63,492 nt of DNA. Origin: Clostridiales bacterium. Its GTDB lineage: Bacteria > Bacillota > Clostridia > Oscillospirales > CAG-272. The stretch lies in assembly GCA_012841635.1 (NCBI GenBank), contig DUUJ01000048.1, positions 1 to 63,492 of the forward strand, in the 5' to 3' direction. Positions within the stretch are counted from its first letter, which is position 1; each line of letters opens with the position of its first letter. Shown here piece after piece: positions 27,494 through 36,200 of the stretch. The position numbers and the translations under genes are program-made. The notes beneath the pieces are model-generated. The model ran no database searches. It saw nothing but the letters and a program-made list of their open reading frames with translations, and was not told the DNA's origin.

Positions 27494-28204
27494 ATGAATA
27501 CAAAACCATTCAATTGGCAGCCGTCAAAAAGACTGCTTATAATTACCGGGCATTTCGGCAGCGGCAAGACGAACATCGCCGTTAATCTTGCGAAAATATT
27601 CGCCGCTTCAGGCCGCAAAACAACGCTTATTGACTTTGATACGGTCAATCCATATTTCCGCGCCGCCGACAACATAAAGTCGCTCGAACGCTCCGGGGTA
27701 AAGGCGATAGTTCCCGAATACGCGAACACCAACCTCGATCTGCCGACCCTCCCGCCGGAGATATATTCGGTTTTTAAAGATGAGGACCCCGGCTCATTGG
27801 CGATTTTTGATGTCGGAGGCGACGATTTAGGCGCAACGCCGCTGGGAATGTTTAATCCGCAGATCACCGGGAGCGGATACGAGATGCTTTATGTCGTTTC
27901 GATGTATCGGCCGCTTACGGCGTCTGCCGAAGACGCGGCGCGGCTGCTTTGCGATATCGAGGCGGCTTCGAGGCTGCGCGTGACGGCGATTGTCAACAAC
28001 AGCAATATCGGAGAAGCGACCGGGCGGGATTCGCTCATTCAGTCATCGGAATACATAAAGCAGCTCTGCGAAATTACGGGTCTTCCGCTGGCGTTCAGCG
28101 CGACGATGCTTGAAAGCGGAGATTTTGACGGCATCGAGCCGCTGCTGCAGATGGCGGATGAAACAAAGTATCTCTGGAAAGAATCGGCGGAGGCCGATGT
28201 ATAA
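27494..28204 (+). CDS. ParA/MinD/Mrp-like P-loop NTPase, leader gene of the kor operon
   Basis: A 236-residue deviant Walker A ATPase. TGHFGSGKTNIAVNLAK near 20-36 is the P-loop; TTLIDFDTVNPYFR near 47 is switch-like and IFDVGGDD near 98 the Walker B. It lacks the DNA-binding parts of plasmid ParA and the Cys pairs of Mrp/NBP35. Its place as first gene before ferredoxin and the three 2-oxoacid oxidoreductase genes (68-nt gap) suggests a role in assembly, cluster delivery or regulation of that enzyme, but no function is established. A P-loop protein of another SIMIBI branch is the alternative. Confidence 0.75.
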   Translation: MNTKPFNWQPSKRLLIITGHFGSGKTNIAVNLAKIFAASGRKTTLIDFDTVNPYFRAADNIKSLERSGVKAIVPEYANTNLDLPTLPPEIYSVFKDEDPGSLAIFDVGGDDLGATPLGMFNPQITGSGYEMLYVVSMYRPLTASAEDAARLLCDIEAASRLRVTAIVNNSNIGEATGRDSLIQSSEYIKQLCEITGLPLAFSATMLESGDFDGIEPLLQMADETKYLWKESAEADV

Positions 28205-28272
28205 TTATACATATCTGCCGGATTCCGGCACTTATATAAAGCAACCCTCAAGCGAAAGGCTGGTTTAAGCTT

Positions 28273-28482
28273 ATGAACAAAGTTACATTTAACGTCGAAC
28301 GGTGCAAGGGATGCGGACTCTGCGTCAGCGTATGTCCCAAGAAAATACTCGAACTGGGCGAAGATCTGAACTCGAAGGGATATCATCCCGCGCGTATCAA
28401 GGATCAGGAAAAGTGCATTGCCTGCGCGATGTGCGCCGTAATCTGCCCGGATACGGTAATCACTGTTGAAAAAGACGTCTGA
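28273..28482 (+). CDS. korD: 2-oxoacid:ferredoxin oxidoreductase, delta (2[4Fe-4S] ferredoxin) subunit
   Basis: A 69-residue ferredoxin-type subunit carrying electrons from the catalytic subunits. Two clusters are predicted from CKGCGLCVSVCPKK (C-x2-C-x2-C-x3-C) near 11-23 and CIACAMCAVICPD near 48-58. Its size and position directly before the alpha, beta and gamma genes mark it as the delta subunit of a four-subunit enzyme rather than a free ferredoxin. Confidence 0.92.
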   Translation: MNKVTFNVERCKGCGLCVSVCPKKILELGEDLNSKGYHPARIKDQEKCIACAMCAVICPDTVITVEKDV

Positions 28483-28513
28483 TACACCAATTCACAGGAA
28501 GGAATGAATATAT

Positions 28514-29572
28514 ATGGCTAAAGTCCTGATGAAAGGCAACGAGGCCATCGCCGAATCGGCGATCCGTCACGGCTGCCTGCATTATTTCGGATATCCTATA
28601 ACCCCTCAGACAGAAATAGCCGAGTATATGGCAAAAAGGATGCCGAAAGTCGGCGGAGTATGTCTCCAGGCGGAAAGCGAAGTTGCCGCAATCAACATGG
28701 TGCTCGGCGCCGCCTCTGCAGGAGCGAGAGCGATGACCAGTTCAAGCTCCCCCGGAATCTCGCTAAAATGCGAGGGAATCTCATATCTTATCGGCTCGGA
28801 TCTTCCCTGCCTTATCGTAAACATACAGCGCGGCTCACCCGGTCTCGGTTCGATTCAGCCGTCGCAGCAGGATTATTACCAGGCGACCAAAGCTCTCGGT
28901 CACGGCGATTCGCAGGTGCCGGTGCTGGCGCCCTCTTCGGTGCAGGAGCTGGCCGATCTTACCGGAGTTGCTTTCGATATAGGCGACAAATACCGCACCC
29001 CGGTCATGCTGCTCGCCGACGGCGCTCTCGGTCAGATGATGGAGCCGGTTGAGCTTGCTCCCGAAGGTCAGACCGTTCTGCCGGAGAAGCCATGGGCAGC
29101 GAACGGACACGAAAACAAGAGAAAACGCAACATAATCAACTCGCTTTACATACAACCGGATGTGCTTGAAAAGATCGTGCTTGAGCGCTACAAGCGGTAT
29201 GAGCAGATCGAAGAAAACGAGATCCGCTGTGAGAACTACATGACCGAAGACGCGGATGTTATCCTCGTTTCCTACGGAATAACCTCGCGCATCTGCAAGA
29301 CCGCCGTCGGAATGGCCCGTCAGAAAGGGATAAAAGCCGGACTTTTCCGTCCGATAACCCTCTGGCCGTATCCCAAAAAGCAGCTTATGGCGCTTGCTGA
29401 TCAGGCAAAGAAATTTCTCGTCGTTGAGCTCAATATGGGACAGATGGTCGACGACGTCAAAGTTTCTATCGAATCAAAAAAACCGGTTCATTTCTTCGGA
29501 CGCACCGGCGGTATGATGCCCTCCCCGGGTGATGTGCTCAGGGCGATCGAAAGCGAAGGAGGTGTCAGATAA
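28514..29572 (+). CDS. korA: 2-oxoacid:ferredoxin oxidoreductase, alpha subunit (KorA/VorB type)
   Basis: A 352-residue pyrimidine-binding/transketolase-like subunit. The start KVLMKGNEAIAESAIRHG and GYPITPQTEIAEY are diagnostic, as is MTSSSSPGISLKCEGISYL. The C-terminal part (VILVSYGITSRICKTAV) forms the transketolase C domain. The complex decarboxylates a 2-oxoacid to acyl-CoA while reducing ferredoxin. KorA (2-oxoglutarate) and VorB (branched-chain 2-oxoacids) are hard to separate by eye, so the substrate is open. Its stop overlaps the start of the next gene (TAATG). Confidence 0.9.
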   Translation: MAKVLMKGNEAIAESAIRHGCLHYFGYPITPQTEIAEYMAKRMPKVGGVCLQAESEVAAINMVLGAASAGARAMTSSSSPGISLKCEGISYLIGSDLPCLIVNIQRGSPGLGSIQPSQQDYYQATKALGHGDSQVPVLAPSSVQELADLTGVAFDIGDKYRTPVMLLADGALGQMMEPVELAPEGQTVLPEKPWAANGHENKRKRNIINSLYIQPDVLEKIVLERYKRYEQIEENEIRCENYMTEDADVILVSYGITSRICKTAVGMARQKGIKAGLFRPITLWPYPKKQLMALADQAKKFLVVELNMGQMVDDVKVSIESKKPVHFFGRTGGMMPSPGDVLRAIESEGGVR

Positions 29573-30330
29573 TGAGCAAGATTGTATTTGAAAGACCGAA
29601 GGCGCTCTGCGACGTTGCGACGCATTACTGCCCCGGCTGCACTCACGGTATAGTCCACCGTCTCGTAGCTCAGGCGATCGATGACCTCGGCGTCGAAGGA
29701 AAAACCATCGGAGTCGCCCCGGTCGGCTGCTCGGTATTTGCGTATAACTATTTTAACTGCGACATGATCGAGGCGGCGCACGGCCGCGCTCCGGCAGTCG
29801 CTACCGGCGTGAAGCGGGTGCTTCCCGACAGCGTCGTTTTCACCTACCAGGGTGACGGCGACCTCATCGCTATCGGCACCGCCGAAACGGTTCACGTCGG
29901 CGCCCGCGGCGAAAACATCACGATAATATTCATAAACAACGCAATTTACGGAATGACCGGCGGTCAGATGGCGCCGACTTCGCTTTTGGGTCAGAAGACC
30001 ACCACATCCCCCTACGGACGCAAGAAAGAGATTCAGGGCAATCCGATCCGTGTCTGCGAACTAATGGCGACGCTTGACGGAACTGCATACTGCGCCCGCG
30101 TTGCGGTCGATACCGTTCCCCACATTAATGAAGCCAAAAGAGCGATAAAGAAGGCGTTTCAGACACAGATTGACAAAAAAGGCTTTTCGATCATCGAAGT
30201 GTTATCCACCTGCCCCACTAACTGGGGGTTGACGCCGACAGAGGCGCTTGAATGGGTGCGCACCGATATGATCCCGCATTACCCGCTTGGAGTATATAAA
30301 GATATTACCGGAGAGGATGAAGCAAAATGA
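29572..30330 (+). CDS. korB: 2-oxoacid:ferredoxin oxidoreductase, beta (TPP-binding) subunit
   Basis: The 252-residue catalytic subunit binding thiamine pyrophosphate. The TPP motif begins GDGDLIAIGTAE near 104 and ends INNAIYGMTGGQ near 128. Cysteines CPGC near 19-22 and a later Cys near 61 fit the family's cluster/cofactor region. The next gene begins 4 nt before this one ends (ATGA), so alpha, beta and gamma are translated together. Confidence 0.92.
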   Translation: MSKIVFERPKALCDVATHYCPGCTHGIVHRLVAQAIDDLGVEGKTIGVAPVGCSVFAYNYFNCDMIEAAHGRAPAVATGVKRVLPDSVVFTYQGDGDLIAIGTAETVHVGARGENITIIFINNAIYGMTGGQMAPTSLLGQKTTTSPYGRKKEIQGNPIRVCELMATLDGTAYCARVAVDTVPHINEAKRAIKKAFQTQIDKKGFSIIEVLSTCPTNWGLTPTEALEWVRTDMIPHYPLGVYKDITGEDEAK

Positions 30331-30860
30331 CAAAATCTTTTATTTTAGCCGGATTCGGCGGACAGGGCATTCTTTTCGCCGGCAGACAGCTGGCAGCATG
30401 CGGAATGGCTAAAGGCTACAATGTATCCTGGCTGCCTTCATACGGACCCGAGATGCGCGGAGGCACCTGCAACTGCTCGGTAATAATTTCGGATGAGGAG
30501 ATCGGTTCTCCCATTGTTACCAACCCGAACTATGCAGTCGTGTTTAACCTTCCCTCCTTCGATAAATTCGAACCGCTTGTTCAGAGCCGCGGAACGATGT
30601 TTGTCGACTCGACGCTTGTCAACAAGATAAGCTGGCGCGATGACATCTCCGGTTATTACATTCCCGCGACCAAACTCGCCGAAGACAACGGTCTTGTCGG
30701 CGGCGCAAACGTGGTAATGCTCGGAAAAGTTGTAGCCGTCACCAAGCTCTTCACCCGCGATGAATTTCTTAAGAGTATGGCTGCTTCTATTCCGGCTTCA
30801 AAAGCCCAGCTCATGGAAAACAATACAAAAGCCTTCGATATCGGGATGGGTTATAAATAA
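30327..30860 (+). CDS. korC: 2-oxoacid:ferredoxin oxidoreductase, gamma subunit
   Basis: A 177-residue domain III protein. GFGGQGILFAGRQLA near 9-23 and SYGPEMRGGTCNCSVI near 45-60 are the family signatures; this domain helps bind coenzyme A. It is the last gene of the operon, followed 9 nt later by a strong terminator. Confidence 0.93.
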   Translation: MTKSFILAGFGGQGILFAGRQLAACGMAKGYNVSWLPSYGPEMRGGTCNCSVIISDEEIGSPIVTNPNYAVVFNLPSFDKFEPLVQSRGTMFVDSTLVNKISWRDDISGYYIPATKLAEDNGLVGGANVVMLGKVVAVTKLFTRDEFLKSMAASIPASKAQLMENNTKAFDIGMGYK

Positions 30861-30868
30861 GATGATAT

Positions 30869-30907
30869 CTTCGGGGAGCGATTTGCGCTTCCCCGAAGTT
30901 TTTTTAT
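30869..30907 (+). terminator. Rho-independent terminator of the kor operon
   Basis: A long GC-rich stem, CTTCGGGGAGCG pairing with CGCTTCCCCGAAG around an ATTTG loop (30869-30898), followed by TTTTTTT. Confidence 0.95.
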
Positions 30908-31000
30908 TGCCTTCCGACGGAATTAAAATTAGTTAGGTGGGTAAATTAACGGATTGTTTACCTGACCGCAACTTATAAAACTGTTATTTTCTTCTCTATG

Positions 31001-31009
31001 TGATATAAT
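31001..31009 (+). promoter_or_regulatory. Extended -10 promoter for ispD-ispF-rpe
   Basis: TG-A-TATAAT at 31001-31009. The -35 region (CTGTTA at 30981) is weak. The leader would be ~57 nt. Confidence 0.6.
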
Positions 31010-31072
31010 TATCATTGTATTTCAATAATGTTTTATCGTTTTACAATAACAATTATATTAATGGAGATATAA

Positions 31073-31873
31073 ATGAGCAGTATCAGGGACGCCTTGAGTG
31101 GGATATTCAAGCCGCATGAGGACTTTACATCGGTCATTATTGTCGCTGCCGGAAACGGAACCCGGATGCGCCTGAGCGAAGCCGGAGTCGAAGACCCGAC
31201 AGCGCCCGCAACGACCAAACAGATGACCGATATCGCCGGGATTCCGGTTGTCGTCAGGACAATAATGCAGTTTGAGAACTGCCCTTTGATAAATGAAATA
31301 GTCGTTGTCGCGCGCGAGGAGGAAATACCGAGATATCCCGAGTTTATCGAAAAATACGGATTTGCAAAGATATCCAAAGTGGTAAAGGGCGGCACCACCC
31401 GACAGCGCTCGATGTTCGAGGGGCTTAAAAATGTCTCCGACGACGCGGATTTTATCGCCGTTCATGACGGCTGCCGCTGTCTTGTTACCCCGGAGATGAT
31501 CGCGAATGTCCTCAGCGCAGCGAAGATACACGGCTGCGCTTCCGCCGGCTGCCACTCGAAGGATACCTTTAAGCTGGTCGATACAAACGAATTCATCACA
31601 AATACCGTCGACCGGAAGCAGTTATGGCACGCGCAGACGCCGCAGATCTTCAAAGCCGACATACTCCGCGCCGGTGCTTATATCGCGCGGGACGAAAAAT
31701 ACGAAGTCACCGACGACTGCATGCTCGTCGAAAAAATCGGATTTAAAATCAAGATGGTCGACTGCGGTTATGACAACATAAAGCTGACGACTCCCGACGA
31801 TTTTTATATCGCTGAGGCGCTGCTGCGATATCGCACCGATCACCTGAAGGCTGAAAATCTGAAATCGGAATAA
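31073..31873 (+). CDS. ispD: 2-C-methyl-D-erythritol 4-phosphate cytidylyltransferase
   Basis: IspD joins CTP and MEP in the non-mevalonate isoprenoid pathway. Motifs: VIIVAAGNGTRMRLSE (nucleotide loop) near 24, TKQMTDIAGIPVVVRT near 46 and VHDGCRCLVTPEMI near 131. The 266 residues include ~20 before the catalytic strand, slightly more than usual. The start is supported by GGAG 6 nt upstream. ispF follows after 38 nt, making an ispDF pair. Confidence 0.93.
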   Translation: MSSIRDALSGIFKPHEDFTSVIIVAAGNGTRMRLSEAGVEDPTAPATTKQMTDIAGIPVVVRTIMQFENCPLINEIVVVAREEEIPRYPEFIEKYGFAKISKVVKGGTTRQRSMFEGLKNVSDDADFIAVHDGCRCLVTPEMIANVLSAAKIHGCASAGCHSKDTFKLVDTNEFITNTVDRKQLWHAQTPQIFKADILRAGAYIARDEKYEVTDDCMLVEKIGFKIKMVDCGYDNIKLTTPDDFYIAEALLRYRTDHLKAENLKSE

Positions 31874-31911
31874 CAACAACATTGACAGGCTTTTGAGCCG
31901 CCGGAGCTGAT

Positions 31912-32451
31912 ATGAACGACATACTTAAATCTTCCCTGCCGTTCAGGATAGGCGAGGGATACGACCTTCATCGCCTCAGCATGGGGCGCCGGCTGATACT
32001 CGGCGGGGTTGAGATCGAATATGAGTGCGGCCTTTACGGCCACAGCGACGCCGACTGCCTGACTCATGCAATTATGAACGCCGTAATCGGCGCATTGGGG
32101 CTGGGCGACATCGGGCAACACTTTCCCGACACAGAACACGAATACGAGGGTATATCAAGCATTGAGCTTGCTGAAAAGACTTTCCGCCTGATGGATGACG
32201 CCGGATATATGATAGGCAACATCGACTGCACGGTTCAGGCGCAGGCGCCGAAGCTTGCAAAATATAAAAGCGCGATGGAAGAGAAATTAGCTTCCGTCTA
32301 TCGCTGCGGAGCGGATCAGATCAACATCAAGGCGACGACCGGAGAGCATATCGGCATTATCGGCCGCGGGGAGGCGATAGCTGCCCGGGCGGTATGTCTG
32401 CTCTTTAAAAAACCTGAAAATACAAAACAAAAGGGGGCAGCTTCAGTATGA
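31912..32451 (+). CDS. ispF: 2-C-methyl-D-erythritol 2,4-cyclodiphosphate synthase
   Basis: IspF closes the cyclodiphosphate ring, two steps after IspD. Zinc ligands are in GYDLHRL (Asp, His) near 15-21 and in GHSDADCLTHA near 43 (His). The C-terminal IKATTGEHIGIIGRGEAIAA is intact. The 179 residues exceed the usual ~157 owing to a short N-terminal extension and a basic tail. ispE is not in the window. The rpe start overlaps its stop by 4 nt. Confidence 0.95.
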   Translation: MNDILKSSLPFRIGEGYDLHRLSMGRRLILGGVEIEYECGLYGHSDADCLTHAIMNAVIGALGLGDIGQHFPDTEHEYEGISSIELAEKTFRLMDDAGYMIGNIDCTVQAQAPKLAKYKSAMEEKLASVYRCGADQINIKATTGEHIGIIGRGEAIAARAVCLLFKKPENTKQKGAASV

Positions 32452-33098
32452 ATATTAAGCTTTCTCCGTCTGTTCTCGCGGCGGATTTCTCCCGCCTCGG
32501 AGAAGCTGCGGCGAATGTTTACAAAGCCGGAGCGGAATATCTTCATCTTGACGTAATGGACGGCGATTTTGTCCCGAATATCAGCTTCGGCGCTCCTATA
32601 ATTAAGGCGATACGCGGCTGCTCGGAGGCCATATTCGACGTTCATCTGATGATCCGCGATCCGATAAGATACATCGACGATTTCGTCGACGCGGGCGCCG
32701 ATATTATTACCGTTCATTATGAGAGCTGCTTCAATCCGCTTTTTGTCGTAAAATATATCAAGCAGAAGGGCGTTAAAGCCGGGATAACCATAAAGCCGGA
32801 TACAAAACCGGATGTGCTTGCGAGATTCACCGATTTTGTCGACCAGATACTCATCATGACGGTTGAGCCGGGATTCGGCGGACAGTCTTTTATCCCCTCG
32901 ACCCTTGACAACATCCGCGAGGCCAAACGCCTCATCGAAGCTTCCGGACGGGACATTGATCTCGAAGTCGACGGCGGTATTACTCTTTCAAACCTGAAAA
33001 CGGTTACCGACGCCGGAGCGAATGTCATTGTCGCCGGTTCGGCGGTTTTCAAGGCGCCTGATATAGCGGAGGCGGTAAGAGCCTTCAAAGGAATTTGA
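32448..33098 (+). CDS. rpe: Ribulose-phosphate 3-epimerase
   Basis: Interconverts ribulose-5-phosphate and xylulose-5-phosphate. A 216-residue TIM barrel with the family signatures LSPSVLAADFSRLGE at the start, HLDVMDGDFVPNISFG near 32 (metal His and catalytic Asp), VHLMI near 65, MTVEPGFGGQ near 139 and EVDGGI near 175 (second catalytic Asp). Last gene of the ispD operon, followed by a terminator 15 nt on. Confidence 0.97.
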   Translation: MNIKLSPSVLAADFSRLGEAAANVYKAGAEYLHLDVMDGDFVPNISFGAPIIKAIRGCSEAIFDVHLMIRDPIRYIDDFVDAGADIITVHYESCFNPLFVVKYIKQKGVKAGITIKPDTKPDVLARFTDFVDQILIMTVEPGFGGQSFIPSTLDNIREAKRLIEASGRDIDLEVDGGITLSNLKTVTDAGANVIVAGSAVFKAPDIAEAVRAFKGI

Positions 33099-33113
33099 GT
33101 TATAATGAATCAG

Positions 33114-33140
33114 CCTGCCCGGTAATCGGGCAGGTTTTTT
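33114..33140 (+). terminator. Rho-independent terminator of ispD-ispF-rpe
   Basis: CCTGCCCG (33114-33121) pairs with 33127-33134 around GTAAT, followed by TTTTTT. Confidence 0.95.
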
Positions 33141-33172
33141 ATATATTGATTAAAGCTGTTATAATTAAATAC

Positions 33173-33212
33173 AAAAAAGGATGCTTTCCGTTTGCGGAAA
33201 ACATCCCTTTTT
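33173..33212 (-). terminator. Terminator of the SLH-protein gene (possibly bidirectional)
   Basis: GGATG-CTTTCCG pairs with CGGAAAA-CATCC around TTTG, with an A-run on one side and a T-run on the other. It lies 38 nt after the stop of the large surface-protein gene on minus. Confidence 0.9.
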
Positions 33213-33249
33213 GGTTATTGTTTAAATATACAATGCGCGGGAGCCGGAT

Positions 33250-36200
33250 TTAATCGTGAATTTCGGTCCAATCCTCTGAAGGTCTCTTGCCTGTGTATTC
33301 ATGGCTGTTGGTTGCTTCGATCACTTCGTAGTAGAACCAATCTGTCGGGAGATTATCCGGGAAGGATTTGAAGTTGAGCAGTTCGCTTTCTTCGTTTACT
33401 CCGCGGTTAAGGACACGGTTGATTATCGTCATGGCTTCTGCGCGGGTGATAAGCTGATTCGGTCTGAAGGTATTGTCGGAATAACCGGAGATCCAGCCGG
33501 CAGCGGTTGCCGTGGCTATATAGTCATATGCCCAGCTGTCTTTTGCTGCGTCGGCAAAGCTGCATTCCGCTGTTTTATCAACTCCGACGAAACGAACCAA
33601 CATGGTTATGAACTCGGCTCTTGTGATATTGCGATCCCCGCCGAAGCTGCCGTCATCATAACCGGTGATATATCCGCCGTTTGCCATGGTTGATACCGCT
33701 TCATTATACCAGACATCAGCCGGAACGTCGTTGAAGCTATTCACAATGGTGCCGATTTCGGCGCGCCTTGTGTCGGTAAGCAGGCGATAGAGCATTGTCG
33801 CCGTTTCGGCGCGGGTGACGTTATTGTTGGGTCTGACGGTTCCGTCCGAATAACCGCGGACATACGCGATATGTTCTTTGCTGTTGAGGTCTTCGGGAAT
33901 ATAATTATTTACGGGTATTTCAATCCAGCCGGCATAGACGGTTCTGTTGCCGTTCATGGTGACTTCAGTGATCTTTATCATCAGCTCTTTGTCGGCAAAC
34001 CATCCGTCAAATGCGTATCCTGCGCGGGTAGGGGTCTTATTCAGGCTGACAACTTTTCCGTAACCGTATAGCTCGGTTTCGTAGTAAGTTCCTCCGTTGG
34101 ATACATATGTCAGATGATAATAAGACGGTTCGTAGACTTCGGAGCCGGCTTCGGAATCGACTCTGATGAGAACGCCGACCACATCGGTACTGCCGTCGGG
34201 GTAAGTTATTGTCAGTTCACCCATATAAATGCCGGGGACATTTGTATTGATCGGGTTTTTGGTTGTATCGGTTACAGTGGTCCCGGCCGGCAGTTTGTCT
34301 ATGTTGATTACATTGTCAGTGAGATCAATCGTACCGCCGTGCTGAACCAACTCTTCCGCAACAATCGGTTCGTAGAGCTGATTCTGAGTCTGCTCGTGCT
34401 GCTGCGGAGCAGATATGGTAACCTTTACGTTCTTGACATCCTGTGAACCGTCCGGATAAGTTATGGTGATCTGACCGTAATATGTGCCCGGCTTATTGGT
34501 ATCGATAGGATTCGGTGTTGTATCCGTTACCGTGGTTCCGGCGGGAAGGCTGCCGATGTTTATGACATTATCGGTAAGGTCGATTGTTCCGCCGATCAAA
34601 ATATTCTCGGGGACAACAACCGGTTCGAAGCTTTCATTCTGAGGTCTTGATACGGTGATGTTTATTTGAATTACATCTGTTGTCGTATCGGGATAAGTTA
34701 TTGTTATTTCACCGATATAACTGCCGGGGACGGTGGTATCGATTATCGGGAAAGTGGTATCCGTTACCTTGGTGTTGAGAGGAAGATCGTCTAAGTTAAT
34801 TACATTATCGGTTAAATCTATTGTACCGCCAAACGGAACGGTTTCGGGAACAACCTCCGGCTCATATGCTTCATTGTGCGGCTGCTCAAGTACCGTAACG
34901 TTTACATAAACTATATCTGTCGTTGTATCGGGGTAAGTTACTGTAACCTGAGCGGTATAAGTGCCGGGTTGTGTTGTGTCGATCGGAGGGGATGTGGTGT
35001 CTGTTACCGTTGTTCCTTCGGGAAGATCGCCCCAGTTGGTGATATTGTCGTTGAAGTCTAATGTCCCGCCGTACGGAACGGTTTCGGGAATTACCACCGG
35101 CTCGTATTTATCATTATGAGGCTGTTTCCCTACGGTGACGGTCACAGGAATAGAATCGGCGCTGCCGTCGGTATAGGTTACGGTAATCTGGCCGATATGA
35201 GTGCCGGGAGCAGTAGAGTCGATCGCCGGTTCGGAAGTATCGGTTATAGTGAAGATGTATTCCTTTAGTTCATCATAGTTAGCAATATTGTCTTTATTAA
35301 GAACAACCGGCTCGCCGTAATTTACGGATTCGGGTACTGAGATCGGCTGGTATTCCTCATTCATTTTCTTGGGCAATATTGTAACATTTACATAAATCGT
35401 GTCTTCAGTTTTGTCAGGATATTTTACTGTTATGATACCTTGATAATCGCCGGAGAGTTCGTGATTAATCTCCGATGAGTTTGTATAGGTTATCTCGGTT
35501 CCTGCAGGAAGCTGATCCCAGTTTGTGATATTATCCGTAAGATCAACGGGACAGCCGCATTCGATTACCTCGTCGTCGGCAATCGGTTGGTAAATTTCAT
35601 TCTGAGGCTGTTCCCCTACCACGACTACAACATCAATTACATCAGCGCTGCCGTCGGAATAAGTTACGGTGATCTGACCCGTGTAGGTGCCGGGATTGCC
35701 GGTATTAATAGCGCCCGGGGTAGTTGTATCAGTTACTGCAATGTTATCTGGGAGTTCGTTTACGTTGGTTATATTGTCGGTAAGATTGATATCATAAAGC
35801 GGGGTACCATGTTCGACAAACTCCGGTTCAACGATAGGATCGTAGTAATAGCTCATCGGATTTTCTACGATGATAGTCACCGGAACCGTATCGGATGTGT
35901 TGTCGGGATAAGTTACGGTAATTTGAGCTTCATAGGTACCGGGAACCGTTGTGTCGATAGACGGGATGTTATCGCTATAGCTTACCGTGTTGGGGGTGGG
36001 CAACATGTCATAGTTGGTGATGTTGTCGCTTAGATCAATATCTTTGCCATACGGTACGATTTCAGCCTTTACAGCAGGTTCGTATCTGTCATTATCCGGC
36101 TGTTTCGCCACATTAATGTTTACATTGACAACATCTTTTGTGCCATCGGGATAAGTTACCGTAATCTGACCTATGTAGGAAGCGCCGTCGGGATTGCTGC

